Shown: piece after piece, positions 22,047 to 25,703 of the stretch
How positions within the stretch are numbered: position 1 is the stretch's first letter
Layout of the letters: each line of letters begins with the position of its first letter
DNA from: Acidobacteriota bacterium
GTDB taxonomy: Bacteria; Acidobacteriota; Terriglobia; Terriglobales; Acidobacteriaceae
Assembly (NCBI GenBank): GCA_019510535.1
Contig: JAEKKE010000144.1
Location: forward strand, 1 to 25,703
Length of the DNA: 25,703 nucleotides
Direction: 5' to 3'
Position numbers and translations under genes: made by a program
Notes under the pieces: generated by a model
What the model was told of the DNA's origin: nothing
Databases searched by the model: none
The model's input: only the letters and a program-made list of their open reading frames with translations

Positions 22047-22804
22047 GCGTGTCGCAACATCCGTGTTGTACTACCGGCGGCTACGCTCTGTGAACCTGAT
22101 TTTTCCGGGAGGCCACCGAGGAATGGCATATTCCGTAACCGATAACCCTCGCCGCGAACCGTTTCAATCAACGCGGCGCCATCTGACACGTCCTGCACGG
22201 TCAACTTTCGGCGCAGGTAGTTGATGTATACGTCCACAACATTGGTGCCAGTATGGGACGTTGTCCGCCAAACACCCTTCAGAAGCTGTGCACGGGAAAC
22301 GGCTTTCCCCTTATGGAGCAGGAGGTACTCGAGCAGAGCATATTCCTTTGAGGTCAGCTCTACCTCCACGTCGGCAACATGCACCTGACGGAGCATACGG
22401 TTCACTTCCAGGACACCGTACTTCAGAAGCTGATCCGGTACGTGCTTCTTCCGGCGCATCACGGCGCGGCAGCGCGCTGTTAATTCATGGAAGCTGAATG
22501 GTTTGAGCAGATAGTCGTCGGCTCCCAGATCCAGACAGCGCACCCGCTCTTCGACCTGGGTCCGGCCCGTCAGTACAAGGACGGAGGTGTGGGGCAACCT
22601 GCGGTGTACTTCCTCAAGCAGTTGAGCTCCATCCATTTTGGGCAAACTCAGATCCAGAACGACAAGCTCCGGATTTTCTTCCATTGCGTGATGGAGTGCG
22701 GCTTCTCCATCCTGTAACCACTCGACTTGATGACCTTCTTTTTCGAGTCCCTTTTTCAAGAGCATTCCAAGGGCTTTATCGTCTTCCACCAGCAGAATTC
22801 CCAT
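22043..22804 (-). CDS. OmpR/PhoB-family response regulator
   Basis: This 253-aa two-component response regulator has a receiver domain (1-118) with the acidic pocket E7-D8-D9, phospho-acceptor D51, T79 and K101. A winged-helix OmpR-type DNA-binding domain (about 127-228) includes ELTSKEYALLEYLLLHKGKAVSRAQLL and VVDVYINYLRRKL, then GAALIETVRGEGYRL. A 25-residue tail follows. The start is placed at ATG 22804, with GGAG 6 nt upstream; a TTG at 22816 is possible but less likely. It is the first gene of an operon with the DHp protein and the sigma54 activator upstream of the flagellar genes, so it probably controls motility. The cognate kinase is not in the window. Confidence 0.93.
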   Translation of the reverse strand: MGILLVEDDKALGMLLKKGLEKEGHQVEWLQDGEAALHHAMEENPELVVLDLSLPKMDGAQLLEEVHRRLPHTSVLVLTGRTQVEERVRCLDLGADDYLLKPFSFHELTARCRAVMRRKKHVPDQLLKYGVLEVNRMLRQVHVADVEVELTSKEYALLEYLLLHKGKAVSRAQLLKGVWRTTSHTGTNVVDVYINYLRRKLTVQDVSDGAALIETVRGEGYRLRNMPFLGGLPEKSGSQSVAAGSTTRMLRHA

Positions 22805-22915
22805 TTGTTTCTCCAATTCACTGACTAACCTAGCGAAAAGCTGTAGTTCCGACTCTTGCGTTCGTTCACGTCTTTGCAGATAAGACTTATGTACCTACCT
22901 TGATTCGTGCGCGGG

Positions 22916-22938
22916 GGTAACCGCAAATCTGCGTTACC
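22916..22938. promoter_or_regulatory. Inverted repeat in the response regulator-lexA intergenic region
   Basis: GGTAAC (22916-22921) and GTTACC (22933-22938) are separated by 11 nt, and the inner CGC/GCG extends the dyad with one extra base. On the plus strand an AGGAC then six T follow. GGGGTAA-type motifs recur in the same intergenic region: plus strand at 22914, minus strand at 22984-22990 and 22991-22998. This could be an operator (LexA or response regulator) or a terminator of a short plus-strand RNA. The 22805-23048 gap holds no gene. Confidence 0.45.
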
Positions 22939-23013
22939 AGGACTTTTTTGCCGCAGCCCCAAAACGGGAATCTAAAGGGGAATTTACCCCGTTACCCCCT
23001 AACGTCTTCCCTG

Positions 23014-23041
23014 TTGCGATTCGCCTTTTATTCGCTAGAAT
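23014..23041 (+). promoter_or_regulatory. Candidate lexA promoter
   Basis: TTGCGA (23014-23019) and TAGAAT (23036-23041) are spaced 16 nt apart, a housekeeping-type -35/-10 pair. The predicted start would be around 23048-23049, at or next to the ATG at 23049, which suggests a leaderless lexA mRNA and rules out the ATG at 23040. Confidence 0.5.
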
Positions 23042-23048
23042 GTCAGAC

Positions 23049-23651
23049 ATGGCAATTACCCGGCGGCAAAAGGACGTTCTCGACTTCCTCACCTCATTCA
23101 CGCAGCGTTGCGGATATTCCCCTTCGTATGAGGAGATCGCCAGCGGCCTTGGCGTTAATTCGCTTGCCACCGTTCATAAACACATCACGAACCTGCAGAA
23201 CAAAGGTTTGTTGCAGCGTGCGCACAATCGCAGCCGCTCGATCGATGTTCTGCCGGCACGTTCTTCCAAGAAAGGTACCGACCGCCTGCCTCTGCTGGGC
23301 CGTATTGCAGCTGGGCGACCGGTAGAAGCCGTCGAGACGGCCGAGACCATCTCGCTCAGCGATATTCTTGGCAACCGGGAGGTCTTCGCTTTGGAGGTCC
23401 GTGGCGATTCTATGCGGGATGAACATATCGTCTCCGGCGACTATGTTTTGGTTGAGCGCACCCGCACCGCCCGGGAGGGCGAAATTGTCGTCGCCCTGGT
23501 GGATGGCACGGATGCCACACTAAAGCGCTTTTACCGGGAAGGCAGCATGATTCGCCTACAGCCCTCAAACTCCGAGATGGCGCCGATCTTCGCCCCGGCA
23601 GCCGCGGTAACAATCCAGGGAAAGGTCCTGGGGGTCTTGCGGAAGTACTAA
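23049..23651 (+). CDS. lexA: LexA SOS repressor
   Basis: LexA represses SOS genes until RecA-stimulated self-cleavage. The 200-aa product (numbered from the ATG at 23040 it would be 203) has the winged-helix N-terminal domain (TRRQKDVLDFLTSF, then SYEEIASGLGVNSLATVHKHITNLQNKGLL). The Ala-Gly cleavage site is GRIAAGRPVEA (A91-G92 in the longer numbering). The serine protease dyad is S124 (RGDSM) and K162 (TLKRF). Start 23049 is preferred because the -10 element overlaps the upstream ATG and because typical LexA begins MAITRRQ. No Shine-Dalgarno is visible for either ATG. It is divergent from the response regulator, with no gene in between. It has full-length, intact catalytic residues. Confidence 0.97.
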   Translation: MAITRRQKDVLDFLTSFTQRCGYSPSYEEIASGLGVNSLATVHKHITNLQNKGLLQRAHNRSRSIDVLPARSSKKGTDRLPLLGRIAAGRPVEAVETAETISLSDILGNREVFALEVRGDSMRDEHIVSGDYVLVERTRTAREGEIVVALVDGTDATLKRFYREGSMIRLQPSNSEMAPIFAPAAAVTIQGKVLGVLRKY

Positions 23652-23751
23652 TCCGCAAAGCAACTCCGGGTTACCTCATTTTCAGGGAACCAACCTCCTA
23701 TCTCGCGCGTACTCCCTTCCGTAACCCATCCACCGGAGGATCAGGAGTACC

Positions 23752-24960
23752 ATGGCCGCACCCCGCAAATCCAAGCGCAAACTGTATATCTGGGGCGGCA
23801 TCGCCGTCGTCGTCCTGGCCGCCGGCCTTACGTTTGCCATCAAGGCCTCCGGTTCCAGCTCGAAGATTGATGCTTCCCAGTTGTCGAAGGTTGAACGCGG
23901 CGACATCGCTCGCTCTGTAGTTGCCACCGGTAAGGTTCAGCCCATCGTAAAAGTCGAGGTCAAATCCAAGGCCTCCGGCATCGTCACCAAGCTTTTTGCC
24001 GATATCAACCAGCCCGTCAAGGTGGGCCAGCCCCTTGCGCAGCTTGACCAGCAGGAACTTCTCGATCAGGTTGCCGCCCAGAAGGCGCAACTGACCGCCG
24101 CAGAGTCCAATGCCCGGGCCGCCGCCGCCGCAATCGAGTTGGACAAGGTAAACGCCCAGGCCCCCGATCTGCCCAACTTCAAAAATACCTATGAACGGGC
24201 TCTGGCGATGTCGAAGCAGGGCGTTGTCAGCCAGCAGGCGCTGGACGACGCACAGCAGAAGTACGCCGCCGCCGCCAATGCGCGCGATAAGGCCCTCGCC
24301 CAGATCACGGTTGACACCGCCAAATTGCACCAGGCGGAGGCACAGGTCGCGCAGGCTCAGGCATCGCTCAAACAGCTTGAAGAACAGCTTAGCTACACCA
24401 ACATCGTCTCGCCGATCGACGGCATGATCCTCTCCCGCGACGTAGAGCTGGGCAATGCCGTCAGCTCCATTCTTGTGATGGGATCCACCGCAACCCTGGT
24501 CATGACCCTTGGCGACACAACCCAGGTCTACGTACAGGGCAAGGTCGATGAGAGCGATATCGGCAAGGTTTACCTGGGTCAGCCGGCCCGCATCCGCGTG
24601 GAAAGCTTCAAGGACAAAGTCTTCAACGGCAAGGTCACAAAAATCGCTCCGTTGGGTGTCGAGAAGGACAACGTTACGACCTTCGAAGTACGGGTATCGA
24701 TCGACAATCCCGGCGGCGAGTTGAAGGCCAATATGACTGCGAACGCAGAGGTCATCCTCGAAGAACACAAGAATGTGCTAACCGTCCCCGAGCAGGCTGT
24801 TATCTACGATAAGCAGCGTAACGCCAGCATTGAGATCCCGGATTCCAAGGCAGAGAAGGGCCGCCGGAAAGTCCCCGTAAAAGTAGGCATCTCCAACGGC
24901 ACAAGGACCGAGCTTCTGAGCGGTCTTAACCAGAACGACCAGGTCATTCTGCAGCAGTAA
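23752..24960 (+). CDS. MacA/HlyD-family efflux periplasmic adaptor
   Basis: This 402-aa membrane fusion protein bridges an inner-membrane transporter and an outer-membrane channel. It has a basic N-terminus, one membrane anchor (about 12-31), a split lipoyl/barrel-sandwich domain (EVKSKASGIVTKLFADINQPVKVGQPLAQLD near 65-100, and TNIVSPIDGMILSRDVELGNAVS near 216-238), a long alpha-hairpin (about 100-212, Ala/Gln-rich with heptads), and a beta-barrel and C-terminal domain (VDESDIGKVYLGQPARIRVESF, ANMTANAEVIL). The start has a strong Shine-Dalgarno (GGAGG and AGGAG upstream). It is 100 nt after lexA with no clear terminator between them. A partner ABC transporter would be expected downstream but is not the next gene. 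Its substrate cannot be told from sequence. Confidence 0.93.
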   Translation: MAAPRKSKRKLYIWGGIAVVVLAAGLTFAIKASGSSSKIDASQLSKVERGDIARSVVATGKVQPIVKVEVKSKASGIVTKLFADINQPVKVGQPLAQLDQQELLDQVAAQKAQLTAAESNARAAAAAIELDKVNAQAPDLPNFKNTYERALAMSKQGVVSQQALDDAQQKYAAAANARDKALAQITVDTAKLHQAEAQVAQAQASLKQLEEQLSYTNIVSPIDGMILSRDVELGNAVSSILVMGSTATLVMTLGDTTQVYVQGKVDESDIGKVYLGQPARIRVESFKDKVFNGKVTKIAPLGVEKDNVTTFEVRVSIDNPGGELKANMTANAEVILEEHKNVLTVPEQAVIYDKQRNASIEIPDSKAEKGRRKVPVKVGISNGTRTELLSGLNQNDQVILQQ

Positions 24961-24996
24961 CCTGCGTTTTATCGTGAAACCATAGAGGGAACAACC

Positions 24997-25703
24997 ATGA
25001 AGATCCTTCGTACTCTACTTACCGCAACCGCACTCGCAGCCGTCGCCGTACTCGCCACGGCCGAGGACTTTTCCCGTACCCTCACCGTCTCCGGGTCGAC
25101 CAATGTCAGCGTCTCCACTGGTTCCGGATACGTCAAGGTTGTTCCCGGCTCGAATTCGGAGGTTCGTATCGTCGGCCACGTTCGCGCCGGCTCCGGAGGG
25201 TGGTTTGCCGGTAATGCCGACGAGCGCATCCGCCAGATTGCCGCCAACCCGCCCATTGTTCAGTCGGGTTCCAGCATTACGATCGGTCAGACTCAGGGTA
25301 ACAACGATCTTTACCGCAATATCGTCATCGACTACGACATCAACGTTCCAACTGCGACAACTCTCCGGGCCAACTCTGGCTCCGGTTCCGTCATGATCGG
25401 CGGAATCATGGGAGCAGTTACCGCCAATACCGGTTCCGGCGACGTTCAAGTCTCAAATATTGGCTCAGACGCGAAGTTGGAAACCGGCTCAGGATCGATC
25501 CGAGCCGACGGAATTCATGGTTCAGCGACGCTTCAGACGGGTTCTGGCGACATTGAGCTTCGCCAGTCGGCCGCGGGCGACGTACGCGCGCAAACGGGAT
25601 CCGGCTCCCTCCGGATTCATGGTTTCAACGGAGGTCTGCGGGCTGGAACCGGCTCTGGAGATATCGAAATTGACGGCACGCCGTCTTCCGACTGGAAGCT
25701 CGA
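24997..25703 (+). CDS. Secreted DUF4097-type repeat protein (partial, C-terminus beyond window)
   Basis: The frame is open from ATG 24997 (AGAGGGA Shine-Dalgarno upstream) to the right edge, 235 complete codons. An N-terminal signal peptide (about 1-22, ending ATA|E) precedes a region of short beta-strand repeats, each centred on TGSG or SGSG: STGSGYVKV, NSGSGSVMIGG, NTGSGDVQV, ETGSGSIRADG, QTGSGDIELRQ, QTGSGSLRIHG, GTGSGDIEIDG. This pattern is typical of DUF4097 (putative adhesin) domains, which form a right-handed beta-solenoid-like fold. Function is not known; the neighbouring adaptor gene, 36 nt upstream, suggests co-transcription but not necessarily a shared process. Confidence 0.85.
   Translation, partial: MKILRTLLTATALAAVAVLATAEDFSRTLTVSGSTNVSVSTGSGYVKVVPGSNSEVRIVGHVRAGSGGWFAGNADERIRQIAANPPIVQSGSSITIGQTQGNNDLYRNIVIDYDINVPTATTLRANSGSGSVMIGGIMGAVTANTGSGDVQVSNIGSDAKLETGSGSIRADGIHGSATLQTGSGDIELRQSAAGDVRAQTGSGSLRIHGFNGGLRAGTGSGDIEIDGTPSSDWKL
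25372..25665 (+). repeat. Tandem degenerate TGSG-coding repeats in the DUF4097 gene
   Basis: Six copies of a roughly 16-22-codon unit with the core ACN-GGN-TCN-GGN are seen after 25372, alternating GSGS (bulky or basic next) and GSGD (acidic next). Nucleotide identity between copies is moderate because synonymous codons differ, so the constraint is on the protein fold and not on DNA. Confidence 0.7.

Noticed and set aside
23698..24768. Long minus-strand open frame (about 356 codons) opposite the adaptor gene
   Set aside because: It is antisense to a clear MacA/HlyD-family gene with a good Shine-Dalgarno. The Gly/Leu/Asp-rich translation has no recognisable family.

Overview
The window is a bacterial chromosomal segment dominated by a nearly complete flagellar hook-basal-body and export locus. 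All of it is on the minus strand, from about 22.8 kb down to the left edge. A short plus-strand segment follows (lexA, a MacA/HlyD-type adaptor and a DUF4097 protein that runs off the right edge). The flagellar gene order, the moderately high GC, the stand-alone MshEN-like protein with a Cys cluster and the DUF4097 protein suggest a soil Acidobacteriota (Terriglobia/Acidobacteriaceae type). This assignment is an inference from gene content and not a database result.

Layout in the direction of minus-strand transcription. (1) A regulatory operon: an OmpR-type response regulator, a 79-aa protein consisting only of a histidine-kinase dimerisation/phosphotransfer (DHp) segment, and a sigma54 enhancer-binding AAA+ protein without a C-terminal DNA-binding domain. 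It ends in a terminator. (2) flgB-flgC-fliE-fliF-fliG-fliH-fliI-fliJ. (3) fliK-flgD-flgE, ending at a hairpin. (4) fliL-fliO-fliP-fliQ-fliR-flhB-flhA-fliA(sigma28)-fliN-mshEN-like, ending in a strong terminator. (5) flgF-flgG-flgA-flgH, with flgH running off the left edge.

GG-N10-GC boxes resembling sigma54 -24/-12 promoters lie immediately upstream of flgB, fliK, fliL and flgF. These are the first genes of units 2 to 5. This fits the adjacent GAFTGA-type activator and suggests a hierarchy in which activator plus sigma54 drives the hook-basal-body units, including the gene for sigma28, which would then drive late genes outside the window. At fliK, fliL and flgF the predicted transcription start is only 2-4 nt before the start codon, implying leaderless or near-leaderless messages.

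The main anomalies are these. fliF is split into two frames and lacks the first part of its third ring-building domain. FlgH has no lipobox cysteine in its N-terminal 111 residues. FliO has no membrane segment. FlgD is reduced to its N-terminal domain. fliM, flhF and fleN/flhG are not in the window. A possible c-di-GMP-binding MshEN protein is translationally coupled to fliN.

No tRNA, rRNA, CRISPR array, insertion sequence or integrase was recognised. No gene-free stretch exceeds 300 bases. The longest are about 240 bp between the response regulator and lexA and about 190 bp between the activator and flgB; both are described below.
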